From assembly GCA_038326775.1 (NCBI GenBank), contig JBBQKJ010000013.1, forward strand, positions 1 through 61,241: DNA of 61,241 bases, read 5' to 3'. Positions 33,829 to 42,927 of this stretch are shown here, piece by piece (position 1 is the first letter of the stretch; every line of letters starts with the position of its first letter). The DNA comes from DYIU01 sp038326775. GTDB taxonomy: Bacteria; Actinomycetota; Geothermincolia; Fen-727; Anoxymicrobiaceae. Position numbers and translations under genes: made by a program. The notes beneath the pieces are model-generated. The model searched no databases, had not been told where the DNA came from, and worked only from the letters and a program-made list of their open reading frames with translations.

Positions 33829-34827
33829 ATGGAAAAAATCGAAAGACTCATAAACCTGATGGCGTATCTTCTGGATACGTCGAAACCGGTCACATTCGAG
33901 AAACTGGCCGACACCGTGTACCAGGGCCAGCCTTTCGACACCGGGGCGGAGAAGAACGCCCTTCACAAGATGTTCGAGAGGGACAAGGAAGAGCTCCGCG
34001 ACATGGGTGTGGAATTCGACGTGAAGAAGACCGGGGACGGCGAGGACGGCTACCGGATACCACGAGGCAGATACTACCTTCCGCAGCTCGAGCTGACACC
34101 GGAAGAGCGGGTCGCTCTCACCATGGTCTCGCGCCTTTTCCTGGGCTCGGGCACACCGTTCAGCGGGCCCGCTCGAAGCGCGCTTATGAAACTGGTCTTC
34201 GATGAAGGGGCGTCGCTCGACGATGTCCCACACGTCCACTGGGTCGAGGCGCCCGGAGACAGCGACGCCCTGGGCGCGATACTGGAAGGGCTCACGCGCC
34301 GCAAGCTCCTCGAATTCTCCTACCGGGCCCTCGACGCCACCGAGTCTATCGAGCGCGCGGTCGAGCCTTACGGCCTTTTTAACCGCTGGGGCTACTGGTA
34401 CCTGGTCGGGCTCTGTCACACCAGGGGCGAGACCCGCTGCTTCAAGCTGGACCGGATCGTATCAACGGTCGAGGTGAACGACAGGAAACCTCGAACTTCC
34501 GATTTCGAGGTGCCCAGAGGCTTTGATGTCCACAAGGAGATACCGTGGGAGTGGCCGCCCCCGCAGGGAGCGGAGGACATTTTATCAAGCGTCCTCTTCT
34601 CTTCAAGGCTCACGTTCGCCCGCGAGACCGGCCCGGCGAAGAACATGACAGAGGAGCGGCGCGAGGACGGCAGCCTCGAGGTCACCTACGAGGTGGGGGA
34701 CCCCGAACAGTTCATCGAATGGGTGCTGGGGTTCGGCTCGGATGCCAGGATCACCGCGCCCCCGGAGCTTGTGGACATGGTCACGGGGCGCCTGCGGGGT
34801 ATTCTGAAAGGGTTGAAGGCGAAATGA
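33829..34827 (+). CDS. pafB: WYL-domain regulator PafB
   Basis: The 332-residue protein has an N-terminal winged helix-turn-helix (about 1-70) and a WYL domain at about 150-215 with RRKLLEFSYRALD, then a WCX extension. It pairs with the next gene as in the PafB/PafC activator of the actinobacterial DNA-damage response. The two overlap by four bases. The proteasome gene pafA is not nearby. Assignment to PafB rests on the tandem arrangement. Confidence 0.82.
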   Translation: MEKIERLINLMAYLLDTSKPVTFEKLADTVYQGQPFDTGAEKNALHKMFERDKEELRDMGVEFDVKKTGDGEDGYRIPRGRYYLPQLELTPEERVALTMVSRLFLGSGTPFSGPARSALMKLVFDEGASLDDVPHVHWVEAPGDSDALGAILEGLTRRKLLEFSYRALDATESIERAVEPYGLFNRWGYWYLVGLCHTRGETRCFKLDRIVSTVEVNDRKPRTSDFEVPRGFDVHKEIPWEWPPPQGAEDILSSVLFSSRLTFARETGPAKNMTEERREDGSLEVTYEVGDPEQFIEWVLGFGSDARITAPPELVDMVTGRLRGILKGLKAK

Positions 34828-35798
34828 TGACGAAGGTCAGCCAGCGCTTGAACCGCATCCTGCTGATGGTCCCGTTCATGGTCGGCTCCGGCGGGGCCCC
34901 GGTGGGCGATCTCTGCAAGGAGTTCGGGATAAGCCGAGAGGATCTGGTCCGCGACCTCGACACGCTGCAGATGTGCGGAGTCCCGGACTATACGCCGGCC
35001 GACCTCATCGACTACTGGATAGAGGGCGACCGCGTCCATATGACGCTGGCCGATTTCTTCAAGCGTCCTCTCAACCTCACCCGCGAGGAGGCGGTGGCGC
35101 TTTTCGTGGCGGGCAGCGCCCTGGTGAAGGCGGGGGTCTTCGATAAGGGGAGCCCGCTGGGTTCGGCGCTCGAAAAGGTCGGCCGTATGCTCTCCGAAGA
35201 AGATAAGGCGGACATCGAGAAGCTGGCGGAGCGCATAGACGTGGAGATGAGCGCCTACACCGGCCGCTGGAAGGAGATAATCGAGGAGGGGCTTCAGAAA
35301 CAGCAGAACCTGGCGATAGAGTACTACAGTTATTCCCGCGGGGAGATGACGCAGCGTGAGGTCGAGCCGCTATCGCTGGTCTGGTCGAGAGGATACTGGT
35401 ACCTGCATGCCTGGTGTCACGAGGCGTCCGACATCCGCCTGTTCAGGCTTGACCGGATAAAGAGTGTCAAGCTCACGGGCCGTCCCGTGGCCTGGGAAGC
35501 GCGCGCGGCGTTCAACGTGCCGGAGCTGGTGGGAGAGTACAAGCCCGGCAGGCGGGCCCACCAGGTGAAGCTGTTGTTCTCGGGCAAGGAGGGCCGCCGC
35601 CTGGTGGAAAAGTGGCCCACCGCCAGGGCCGCAGGGGTCGATGGCAGGAAGGTTTCGGTGGAGCTTAGGACCATGAACCTGGAGTGGTTGTCCAACTATC
35701 TTCTGAGGTTCGGCGACCGGGTGGAGATACAGGCACCCGGGGAGCTCAAGAGGATGGTTCGGGAAAAGGCCACCGAGTTGCTGAAGGAGTACCGCTGA
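34824..35798 (+). CDS. pafC: WYL-domain regulator PafC
   Basis: The ATG at 34824 overlaps the pafB stop and gives 324 residues. An N-terminal helix-turn-helix (about 1-45) is followed by a WYL domain (YYSYSRGEMTQREVEPL) with SRGYWYLHAWCH and a WCX tail. It probably forms a heterodimer with PafB that senses single-stranded DNA and recruits RNA polymerase to repair genes, as known for mycobacterial PafBC. Confidence 0.82.
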   Translation: MMTKVSQRLNRILLMVPFMVGSGGAPVGDLCKEFGISREDLVRDLDTLQMCGVPDYTPADLIDYWIEGDRVHMTLADFFKRPLNLTREEAVALFVAGSALVKAGVFDKGSPLGSALEKVGRMLSEEDKADIEKLAERIDVEMSAYTGRWKEIIEEGLQKQQNLAIEYYSYSRGEMTQREVEPLSLVWSRGYWYLHAWCHEASDIRLFRLDRIKSVKLTGRPVAWEARAAFNVPELVGEYKPGRRAHQVKLLFSGKEGRRLVEKWPTARAAGVDGRKVSVELRTMNLEWLSNYLLRFGDRVEIQAPGELKRMVREKATELLKEYR

Positions 35799-35799
35799 G

Positions 35800-36594
35800 T
35801 TGGCCATCAAGATAATATCGGACGTCCACGGCGAATACACGGCGCTGGCCGAACAGCTCGAGCCTGACGACACCGCGGTGCTCCTCGGAGACTACGTGAA
35901 CCTCATCGATTTCCGCACCCTCGATGGCATCCTTGCCGACGTGTTCTCGCGCGAGGAGGTCGCCCGGGCCCTCGAGCTCTTCGCCAGGGGTGACCCCCAG
36001 GAGGCGCGGCGCAGGATAAGCGAGGTCGTGGGGGGCAGTCCCGAGAAAGCGATGATGATACGCGACATGGTCAGCGACAGCTACCGCCGCTTCTTCGAGA
36101 GCATCCCCTGCCGGTGCTACATGCTGTACGGCAACACGGACAACCCGTACCTGATGCGTGACCTGTGCCCCGACGCGATGGAGATGGTGGAGGTCGGGGT
36201 CGTCGAGATCGCCGGTCAGAGGTTTGGAATGGTCAGCGGTTCGCCCCACGGGCCCTGGACGATCGGCCTGCCGGGTGAGATTGAGCCGGGGGAATACGAT
36301 CGCAGGGTCGCCGGCCTCGGGCCGGTTGACGTGCTGTGCACTCACTACCCCCCGGCGGTCAGCGAGCTGACCTGGGACGAGGAGGCCTCCCGCGACGAGC
36401 ATGGGAGCAAGGCCCTGCTCGACTACATCGATGAGTACGAACCCTCAATCCAGTATTTCGGCCACGTCCATCACCCTCGTGTCACTTGCGTTACACATGG
36501 CAGGACGAGGCTCCTCAACACCGGGTTCTTCAAGGAACACCGCACTGCGCTGGTCCACCGCGAAGACCACCGGGTCGAACCTTGTAAGAGGTGA
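35800..36594 (+). CDS. Calcineurin-like metallophosphoesterase
   Basis: The 264-residue protein starts with TTG two bases after pafC. The dimetal site motifs are present: SDVHG near residue 8, GDY near 30, YGNTDN near 108, THYPP near 180 and GHVHHP near 225. A helical insert of about 50 residues sits between the second and third motifs. Substrate could be a cyclic nucleotide, phospholipid or nucleotide; it cannot be decided from sequence. It is probably co-transcribed with pafBC. Confidence 0.85.
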   Translation: MAIKIISDVHGEYTALAEQLEPDDTAVLLGDYVNLIDFRTLDGILADVFSREEVARALELFARGDPQEARRRISEVVGGSPEKAMMIRDMVSDSYRRFFESIPCRCYMLYGNTDNPYLMRDLCPDAMEMVEVGVVEIAGQRFGMVSGSPHGPWTIGLPGEIEPGEYDRRVAGLGPVDVLCTHYPPAVSELTWDEEASRDEHGSKALLDYIDEYEPSIQYFGHVHHPRVTCVTHGRTRLLNTGFFKEHRTALVHREDHRVEPCKR

Positions 36595-36849
36595 TTACTC
36601 GGTAACTTTGTAGACCACGTCGTGCTCGTGGGCGTGACCATCCACCTTGATGCCTATCGAGTCGCCGGGGCCTGCTTTTTCTACCGAGTCGTGCTCAACC
36701 TGCATCGAGACGATGTCCTGGGTCCAGTCGGAGGTGTGCCCCTTGACATGGATGGTGTCACCGACCTTGAGGTCACCGGTCAGCTCGATCGCCATCACGC
36801 CGATCTTGTTGAAGTAGTGTGTGACCCGGCCAATCTGCTCTTCCGGCAT
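36595..36849 (-). CDS. Stand-alone EF-Tu domain-2-like protein
   Basis: The 84-residue protein begins MPEEQIGRVTHYFNKIGVMA and folds as a single beta barrel like domain 2 of translation factors (LKVGDTIHVKGHTSDW, GDSIGIKV). It lacks any GTPase domain. Similar orphan proteins are annotated as translation elongation factor-like in several anaerobes; their role is unknown. It is convergent with the phosphoesterase, with the two stops adjacent. Confidence 0.75.
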   Translation of the reverse strand: MPEEQIGRVTHYFNKIGVMAIELTGDLKVGDTIHVKGHTSDWTQDIVSMQVEHDSVEKAGPGDSIGIKVDGHAHEHDVVYKVTE

Positions 36850-37004
36850 TTCACCCACCTTCCCTCGAAAGAAGCTGCCACTTGATTGATTTACTCTATC
36901 ACTTAGCCCGCCGGGTGCAAATACCATGTTTGGAGGCATGCCCTGACAAAGGAGGGCACTCCCGCTCGGAACTGCGAAGAATCCAGGGGTGATAACTGAA
37001 AACA

Positions 37005-37457
37005 CTACCCGCGAATCGGTGACTCGAACGGCGTCAGGGGCTCGGTTCCCTCGACTACCCCCTTGATGACGAACTCGAACTCGCTGCGGTTGCCCAGCAG
37101 GTAGACGAGGTAATAGGACGCGGCCAGCAGCAGGAAGCCGGCGATCACCGCCACCGGCGTCGGGGCGCCGAAAAGAGGGCCGATAGCGAAGTAGCCGAGC
37201 AGGAACCCGGCGATGAAGCCCGCGAAGGGGATGAGGAAAAGTATTGCCGAGGCCTCCATCACCTTTTTCCCCGAGACCTCCAGGTGGACCGTGTCACCGG
37301 TCTCTGCGCCGACATGGTTGAGGGCGTTGACCTCCATTGCCTTCTGATCACGCACCGCCCCGAAGCCGCACGCCTGGCAGTGGTCGCACGCTTTTGACTC
37401 TATCAGCACTCTGGCTATCTCGCCCTCGCCCTCGAGGACCGTCCCGGTGCATTTCAT
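37005..37457 (-). CDS. RseC/MucC-family membrane protein
   Basis: The 150-residue protein has a Cys cluster near the start (C24, C27 and C30 in CDHCQACG) and two membrane helices at about 75-120. This is the RseC/MucC pattern, a family often found with Rnf or Rsx genes, where it may handle redox state of FeS or SoxR-type partners. It is immediately downstream of apbE and touches it. Confidence 0.82.
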   Translation of the reverse strand: MKCTGTVLEGEGEIARVLIESKACDHCQACGFGAVRDQKAMEVNALNHVGAETGDTVHLEVSGKKVMEASAILFLIPFAGFIAGFLLGYFAIGPLFGAPTPVAVIAGFLLLAASYYLVYLLGNRSEFEFVIKGVVEGTEPLTPFESPIRG

Positions 37458-38521
37458 CAGATTCTCTCCATTGTGGTGATAACGTACTTGCTTTTCATGT
37501 TCGGCGTGAATAGGAATTTTCCTGTGCTGTCGATTACAAGGGCCTGGAACCCGGGCTGGCTTTTCATGAAATCGAGCCCTTTCCCCGGGCCCATTACGAA
37601 CAGAGTGGTTGAGAGGATGTCAGCGACGGTGGAGTCCGGCCCCACCACGGTTGTGCTGATGACCTCTCGAGGCTGGAAGTCGGTCGACGGGTCGAAGATG
37701 TGGCAGTAGCGCTTGCCGTCAGACATGAAAAAGCGCTCGTAGTCTCCGGAAGATGACACAAAAGCGCTCTCGACCTGGATTTCTCCGGCCAGGGCGCCGC
37801 CCCCGGCCCGGGGGTGCTTGATGCCTATGACCCATTTCTTGCCATCGACCCTGCGCCCCAGAGCGCCAACCGCGCCTCCGAAGTTCACCAGGGCGCTTTC
37901 GACCCCACGCTCCTTGAGTAACCCGTACATCCGCTCTACAGCGTAACCTTTCGCCACCCCGCCAAGGTCGATGGACATCCCCTTACCGGCTAGCATGACC
38001 GTGCCGTTGGCCTCGTCCACGAGGACCCTTGTATAGTCCACCAGCGGCAGCGTTCTGTCTATCTCCGCCTGTGATGGCACCCGGTAGTCCTGGCTGTAAA
38101 AACCCCACAGCTCAGCAATCGGGGAGACGGTTATGTCGAAGGCCCCTCCGGTGAGGCGCGCGTACTCGAGGGATTTCTTTACAAGATACATGGTGTCATC
38201 GTGCACTTTAACAGGGGCGGCTCCCGCGTTCGCGTTTATCAGGGAGACGTCGCTATCTTTGACGAACCTGCTTGTGTGCGACTCGACCCGCCTGGCGGCC
38301 GCTGTCGCCGCCCGGGAGTCGGCCTGGGCAACGGCTGTGCCGCGACCCTGTATGGTTATGTCGAGCGATGTGTCCATGGCGAAGACGGTAGGGGAGTGAT
38401 AAGTGCCTCTGGCCTCACCGGTGCCGCTCCCGCGGCTCGACAGGAAGACAACCAGGACAACCGCCCCGGCTGCTACGATGGTTACAAGAAGTATGCTGAA
38501 TATGCTTCGCAAGTGTTTCAT
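37457..38521 (-). CDS. apbE: FAD:protein FMN transferase ApbE
   Basis: The ATG at 38521 gives 354 residues with an N-terminal membrane anchor or signal (about 5-30). The ApbE motifs include SIDLGGVAKGYAVE, VNFGGAVGALG, SSSGDYERFF and HIFDPSTDF. The enzyme attaches FMN to Thr in the (S/T)GAT motif of target proteins on the outer face. RnfD and RnfG encoded on the opposite strand both have that motif. The gene diverges from rnfC across a 107-base gap. Confidence 0.95.
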   Translation of the reverse strand: MKHLRSIFSILLVTIVAAGAVVLVVFLSSRGSGTGEARGTYHSPTVFAMDTSLDITIQGRGTAVAQADSRAATAAARRVESHTSRFVKDSDVSLINANAGAAPVKVHDDTMYLVKKSLEYARLTGGAFDITVSPIAELWGFYSQDYRVPSQAEIDRTLPLVDYTRVLVDEANGTVMLAGKGMSIDLGGVAKGYAVERMYGLLKERGVESALVNFGGAVGALGRRVDGKKWVIGIKHPRAGGGALAGEIQVESAFVSSSGDYERFFMSDGKRYCHIFDPSTDFQPREVISTTVVGPDSTVADILSTTLFVMGPGKGLDFMKSQPGFQALVIDSTGKFLFTPNMKSKYVITTMERI

Positions 38522-38539
38522 AGTATTTCCAAGTCTGTT

Positions 38540-38545
38540 ATTATA
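38540..38545 (-). promoter_or_regulatory. TATAAT -10 element for apbE
   Basis: A consensus TATAAT on the minus strand lies about 20 bases before the apbE ATG. No good -35 is seen, and the upstream hairpin occupies that region, so a regulator may be involved. Confidence 0.45.
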
Positions 38546-38554
38546 TCTGAGGTC

Positions 38555-38580
38555 TGCCCGCGGTACCCTGACCGCGGGCA
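38555..38580. promoter_or_regulatory. Inverted repeat between apbE and rnfC
   Basis: TGCCCGCGGT at 38555-38564 and ACCGCGGGCA at 38571-38580 form a perfect 10-base inverted repeat with a six-base loop. It is centred between the divergent apbE and rnf genes. It could be an operator controlling both or an RNA hairpin. Confidence 0.5.
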
Positions 38581-38628
38581 CTATTTCTGTATAGATGGCG
38601 ACGGGGCGCCCTATGGGAAATCAAGCGT

Positions 38629-40038
38629 ATGGGATGGTCACAGAACCTCAAGCGCTCGCTCCTGACAAAAGGGGGCGTGCACCCGCCCACCAACAAGGCC
38701 GCGGCGAACGTCAAGATATCCTCCGGCCCCGACCCCGACACCGTTGTGATACCGCTGGAGCAGCACGTCGGCGCTCCCTGCGAGCCGCTGGTCGAAAAGG
38801 GCGATAAGGTGCTTCTCGGGCAGAAGATAGGCGACTCGGAGGCTTATATCTCGGCCCCGGTCCACTCGAGCGTCTCCGGCGAGGTAGTGGCTGTTCGCGA
38901 GCATCATCATCCCTCCGGGCACGAGGCCCTTTCCATCGAGATAGGCTCCGATAAGCAGAACAGGGTGGCGCCCGGGATCGAGCCGGTGTCCGACCCGCTG
39001 GATAAGGAGCCAGAGGAGATACGGGCCCTCGTCAGGGAGGGCGGGATCGTCGGGCTGGGCGGCGCCGCGTTCCCGACGCACGTCAAGCTCAACCCTCCCT
39101 CCGACAAGCCTATAGAGACGGTAATCGTGAACGGCGCTGAATGTGAGCCGTACCTGACCGGAGACTACCGCCTGATGCTCGAGCGCGGCGCTGACATCAT
39201 CAGGGGAGCCAAGATCGTTAAGAAGGCGGTGGGGGCCGAGCGGGTGCTCATCGCCATCGAACACGTCAACCCCGAGGCCATCAAGGCGATGAGAGAGGCG
39301 GGGGCGGACGACCGCATCGAGGTCTTCTCGCTGCCGTGCCGTTACCCCCAGGGCGCGGAGAAGACGCTCGTTAAGACCATCACCGGTCTGGAGGTGCCGA
39401 GCGGTGGGCTGCCCATGGACGTGGGAGCAATGGTTGATAACGTGGGCACCTGCGTGGCCATAAGCGACCTCTTCACCACCGGGATGCCTTTGGTGGAGCG
39501 CATTGTGACGGTGGGCGGCGACGGGGTTGCCGGGCGCGGCAACCTGAAGGTCAAGATCGGCACACGCGTCCGAGAGGTCATCGAATACTGCGGAGGCCTG
39601 GTGGGGGAGCCCGGGAAGGTCATCCTGGGCGGCCCCATGATGGGGCTCGCTCAGTATACGACCGAGGTGCCGGTCACCAAGGCGACATCGGGGATACTCG
39701 TCTTCAGCAAGCAGAGCGTATTTCGCGAGGAGCCGGGGCATTTCGTCTGTATAAGGTGCGGCCGCTGCGTGCGTAGGTGCCCCATGAACCTGATGCCCTT
39801 CCTGCTCGGCGCCTACTCCGACGCCGGGATGTGGGATGAGCTGGAGGGGGTCTACGTCAACGACTGCGTCGAATGCGGTTGCTGCGCCTACATATGTCCT
39901 ACCAAGAACCCGCTGGTGCAGCTCATCAAGGTCGGCAAAGAGGGGTACTCGCGCAGGAAGCGGAAGATGGAAACGCTCGAGAAGGAGCAGGCCGAAGAAG
40001 CGGCCGCAGAGGATGCCAATGCCGGCAGAGAAGCCTGA
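38629..40038 (+). CDS. rnfC: Electron transport complex subunit RnfC
   Basis: The 469-residue protein starts MGWSQNLKRSLL. It has the RnfC N-terminal barrel with GGVHPP, a flavin/NAD-binding domain (about 125-330, with GGAAFPTHVKL and NGAECEP) and two ferredoxin-like cluster sites. These are C374/C377/C380/C384 and C413/C416/C419/C423. RnfC is the NADH-facing soluble subunit. A Glu/Ala-rich tail ends the protein. It opens the rnfCDGEAB operon. Confidence 0.96.
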   Translation: MGWSQNLKRSLLTKGGVHPPTNKAAANVKISSGPDPDTVVIPLEQHVGAPCEPLVEKGDKVLLGQKIGDSEAYISAPVHSSVSGEVVAVREHHHPSGHEALSIEIGSDKQNRVAPGIEPVSDPLDKEPEEIRALVREGGIVGLGGAAFPTHVKLNPPSDKPIETVIVNGAECEPYLTGDYRLMLERGADIIRGAKIVKKAVGAERVLIAIEHVNPEAIKAMREAGADDRIEVFSLPCRYPQGAEKTLVKTITGLEVPSGGLPMDVGAMVDNVGTCVAISDLFTTGMPLVERIVTVGGDGVAGRGNLKVKIGTRVREVIEYCGGLVGEPGKVILGGPMMGLAQYTTEVPVTKATSGILVFSKQSVFREEPGHFVCIRCGRCVRRCPMNLMPFLLGAYSDAGMWDELEGVYVNDCVECGCCAYICPTKNPLVQLIKVGKEGYSRRKRKMETLEKEQAEEAAAEDANAGREA

Positions 40039-41119
40039 GGGCGAACTGGATGATGTCATAGAGGCAGAGGCCGCGCCCGGGGACCGGGCACAAGGCCGAC
40101 CGCTCCTGAGCATCGGGGTGTCGCCTCATATCAGGGACAAGGACACCACCGCGAACATCATGGGCTGGGTGATCGTTGCGCTGGTGCCGGTTACCGCTTA
40201 CGGTATCTACATCGGTGGCCTGCGGGCCCTGAGTGTCATCGCCATGTGCATTATCGGCGCGGTGGCTACCGAGGCTTTCATCCAGCGAATACGGCACTTG
40301 CCCATAACGGTCTTTGACCTCTCGGCCTTGCTCACGGGCCTGCTTCTCGGGCTCACGCTGCCGCCGAGGCTTCCCTGGTGGATGCCCCTCATCGGCGGAA
40401 TCGTCGCCATCGCGCTGGGCAAGCAGGTCTTCGGCGGGCTCGGCCACAACATCTTCAACCCCGCGCTGGTGGGGCGCGCGGTGCTGTTCGTCTCGTGGTC
40501 CAAGTACATGACCACCTCGTACCTGGTTGACCCCCGGGCCGCTACTGTCAGCAACCTGACCGTGAAGGGCATCAACGCGGTGACCGGGGCGACTCCCCTT
40601 GCCGCGCAGGGGCTGGTCCGCAAAGGCGAGCTTGCGATCTCGGCCTCTCGCTACTATGAGCCTCTTCTGCTGGGGAACCCCTGGGGCTGCATCGGAGAGG
40701 TATCGGCGGTCCTCCTGCTGGTGGGGCTCGCCATCCTGCTTATACGCGGGCTGGTCGACTGGCGCATACCGGCCTGCTACGTGGGCACCGTTATGCTCAT
40801 GTCCTGGGCCATGGGGATGGACCCGCTGTTCGCGATTCTCTCCGGCGGACTGCTCATCGGTGCCTGCTTCATGGCGACCGATTACGTGACGAACCCGATG
40901 ACCGCGTGGGGCAAGGTCGTCTTCGCCGTCGCCTGCGGCGCCGTAACAACCATCCTGCGCTTTTACTCCAACCTGCCGGAGGGCGTCATGTTCGCCATTC
41001 TTCTCATGAACGGTTTCACCCCGCTCATCGACAGGTACCTGAGGCCGCGGCCGTTCGGGCACAAGGGCCTCCTCGGGAGGAAGAAAGAAGGCCCGGAGGC
41101 GGAGGCGGAGGCGGCATGA
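40019..41119 (+). CDS. rnfD: Electron transport complex subunit RnfD
   Basis: The ATG at 40019, seven bases after AGAGG and inside the end of rnfC, gives 366 residues with about ten helices. The covalent FMN site is T192 in VTGATP. An acidic/Ala-rich N-terminal extension of about 28 residues precedes the first helix. The protein forms the membrane ion-translocating part with RnfA and RnfE. A diverged paralog lies at the left edge of the window. Confidence 0.95.
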   Translation: MPAEKPEGELDDVIEAEAAPGDRAQGRPLLSIGVSPHIRDKDTTANIMGWVIVALVPVTAYGIYIGGLRALSVIAMCIIGAVATEAFIQRIRHLPITVFDLSALLTGLLLGLTLPPRLPWWMPLIGGIVAIALGKQVFGGLGHNIFNPALVGRAVLFVSWSKYMTTSYLVDPRAATVSNLTVKGINAVTGATPLAAQGLVRKGELAISASRYYEPLLLGNPWGCIGEVSAVLLLVGLAILLIRGLVDWRIPACYVGTVMLMSWAMGMDPLFAILSGGLLIGACFMATDYVTNPMTAWGKVVFAVACGAVTTILRFYSNLPEGVMFAILLMNGFTPLIDRYLRPRPFGHKGLLGRKKEGPEAEAEAA

Positions 41120-41658
41120 AGACACAGATCATGAAGCTCGGGGTGACGCTCATGGTGGTGGGCCTGGTGTCCGCGGTCGGCCTCGGCCTGACCTACACCG
41201 TCACCAAGAAAAAGATAGAGGCGTACGACAGGCAGGTGGAGGCCAAGGCGGCGCTCGCGGCGATGCCCGGCATCAAGTCCTCAAACGACCTCAAGGAAGA
41301 CCCCGCGCTCGAGAAAAAGGCGAAGAAGGTTGAAGGCGTCGAGAAGATATTCATAAGTGACAAGGGATACGTTTTCAAGGTCAACACAAAGGGCTACGGG
41401 GGGCCGCTGGCGCTCGCGGTGGGCGTCGGCCTTGACGGCAAGGTCGTCGGGATAGCCGTGGTCACCAGCAAGGAGACGGTGGGTCTCGGCAGCAAGGTCC
41501 TCGAGGCAGACAACCTTAAACAATGGAACGGCAAGACAGGCAGGGACAAGCTCCAGGTCGGGCAGGACATCCAGGCGGTGACCGGGGCGACGATCACAAG
41601 CAAGGCGGTCAACGGCCAGGTCAAGAAGGCGCTGGAAGCCTACCAGCTCGTAAAGTAG
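41116..41658 (+). CDS. rnfG: Electron transport complex subunit RnfG
   Basis: The ATG overlaps the rnfD stop (ATGA) and gives 180 residues. One N-terminal membrane helix (about 6-30) anchors an extracytoplasmic FMN-binding domain. The flavinylation motif is VTGATITS with T159. ApbE encoded on the opposite strand would attach FMN here. Confidence 0.94.
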   Translation: MKTQIMKLGVTLMVVGLVSAVGLGLTYTVTKKKIEAYDRQVEAKAALAAMPGIKSSNDLKEDPALEKKAKKVEGVEKIFISDKGYVFKVNTKGYGGPLALAVGVGLDGKVVGIAVVTSKETVGLGSKVLEADNLKQWNGKTGRDKLQVGQDIQAVTGATITSKAVNGQVKKALEAYQLVK

Positions 41659-41675
41659 AAAGGTCCGGTTAAAGG

Positions 41676-42299
41676 TTGGAAGAAGAGACCACATTCTGGC
41701 ACGAGTTCTCCAAGGGCTTCATACTCGAGAACCCGCTGATGGTCCTCATGGTCGGCCTGTGCTCGTCGCTCGCCATAAGCAACAGGCTGGAGAACGGCAT
41801 CTTCATGGGGGTGTCCGCCACCTTCGTGCTGGTATTTTCAAACGTCATCATCTCGGCGATCCGCAAGTGGACACCCGACCAGATCCGCATCCCGATATTC
41901 ATCGTGGTAATCGCCTCTTTTGTTACCATCGTCGACCTCTCGCTCAAGGCGTATTTCCCGCCGGTGTACGAGCGCCTCGGAGTGTGGATCCCGCTCATTG
42001 TGGTCAACTGCATCATACTGGCCCGCGCCGAGGGGTACGCCTACACGAGCACGGTGAAGAACGCCCTGGCCGACGGGCTGGGAATGGGAGCCGGCTACAC
42101 TTGCGTGTTGCTCATCATGGGGTTCATCCGGGAGACGCTGGGCACCGGCAAGATAGTGCTCTTCGACAAGACGCTCTTCAACATCGCCCCGCCGTATAAC
42201 CCGCCTGCCATATTCATTCTCTTCCCGGGGGCTTTCCTCACGTTCGCCTGCCTGATGGCTTTGCTCAACCGCTACAAGATGAGGAAAACCGATGAATGA
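41676..42299 (+). CDS. rnfE: Electron transport complex subunit RnfE
   Basis: The 207-residue protein starts with TTG and has six membrane helices. Family motifs include NPLMVLMVGLCSSLAISN near residue 20 and the LARAEGYA segment near 115 with conserved Cys in VNCIILAR. RnfE and RnfA are inverted-topology homologs that hold a buried [2Fe-2S] cluster. It overlaps rnfA by eight bases. Confidence 0.94.
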   Translation: MEEETTFWHEFSKGFILENPLMVLMVGLCSSLAISNRLENGIFMGVSATFVLVFSNVIISAIRKWTPDQIRIPIFIVVIASFVTIVDLSLKAYFPPVYERLGVWIPLIVVNCIILARAEGYAYTSTVKNALADGLGMGAGYTCVLLIMGFIRETLGTGKIVLFDKTLFNIAPPYNPPAIFILFPGAFLTFACLMALLNRYKMRKTDE

Positions 42300-42912
42300 G
42301 GCATACCGTTACTTCCTGATATTCCTGGGCGCGCTGCTCATCTATAACATCCTGCTCATCCGGTTTATCGCGCTGTGCCCGCTCATCGGGGTGTCCACCC
42401 AGGTCGAGACCTCCATCGGCATGGCGATGTCGGTGCTCTTCGTCATGACCATGTCTACCACGGCCTCCTGGCTGGCCTGGAACTACATCCTGAAGCCGCT
42501 GCACATCGGCGAGTTCCTCTATATCCCGGTCTTCATCCTTATCATCGCCTCGCTGGTGCAGTTCACGGAGATGTTCATCAAGAAGGCCAGCCCGCCCCTT
42601 TACAGGGCCATGGGCATCTACCTGCCCCTGATCACCACCAACTGCGCCGTGCTGGCGGCTGCCACTGAGGCGGTCAAGCCCGGCTTCCTGAAACTCAATG
42701 TCGCGTATAATTTCTCCCTGCCCGAGGCCCTGGTCTACACGATCGGCGTAGCCCTCGGCTTCGGGCTGGTGCTGATTCTCTTCGCCTGCATAAGGGAGAG
42801 GCTGGAGACCAGCCCGGTGCCCCATGCCTTCAAGGGCGCCCCCATCGCGTTCATAATCGCGGCGCTGCTATCGCTCGCCTTCATGGGGTTCGCCAACCTC
42901 CTGGGCGTTTAA
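42292..42912 (+). CDS. rnfA: Electron transport complex subunit RnfA
   Basis: The 206-residue integral membrane protein has six helices and the RnfA landmarks ALLIYNILLIRFIALCP near residue 25 and ITTNCAVL near 115. The two Cys in these motifs are those that share the membrane [2Fe-2S] cluster with RnfE. It is translationally coupled to rnfE. Confidence 0.94.
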   Translation: MNEAYRYFLIFLGALLIYNILLIRFIALCPLIGVSTQVETSIGMAMSVLFVMTMSTTASWLAWNYILKPLHIGEFLYIPVFILIIASLVQFTEMFIKKASPPLYRAMGIYLPLITTNCAVLAAATEAVKPGFLKLNVAYNFSLPEALVYTIGVALGFGLVLILFACIRERLETSPVPHAFKGAPIAFIIAALLSLAFMGFANLLGV

Positions 42913-42927
42913 GAGGAGTTGAAATAG

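Noticed and set aside
33829..36594. A proteasome/pupylation locus, suggested by pafBC
   Set aside because: No pafA, pup, prc or mpa genes are present; only the two regulators and a phosphoesterase are found.
38638..40113. A 491-codon minus-strand frame opposite rnfC, and a similar one at 39926-41125 opposite rnfD
   Set aside because: Both lie opposite well-supported Rnf genes and show only GC-biased, His/Arg/Leu-rich composition.
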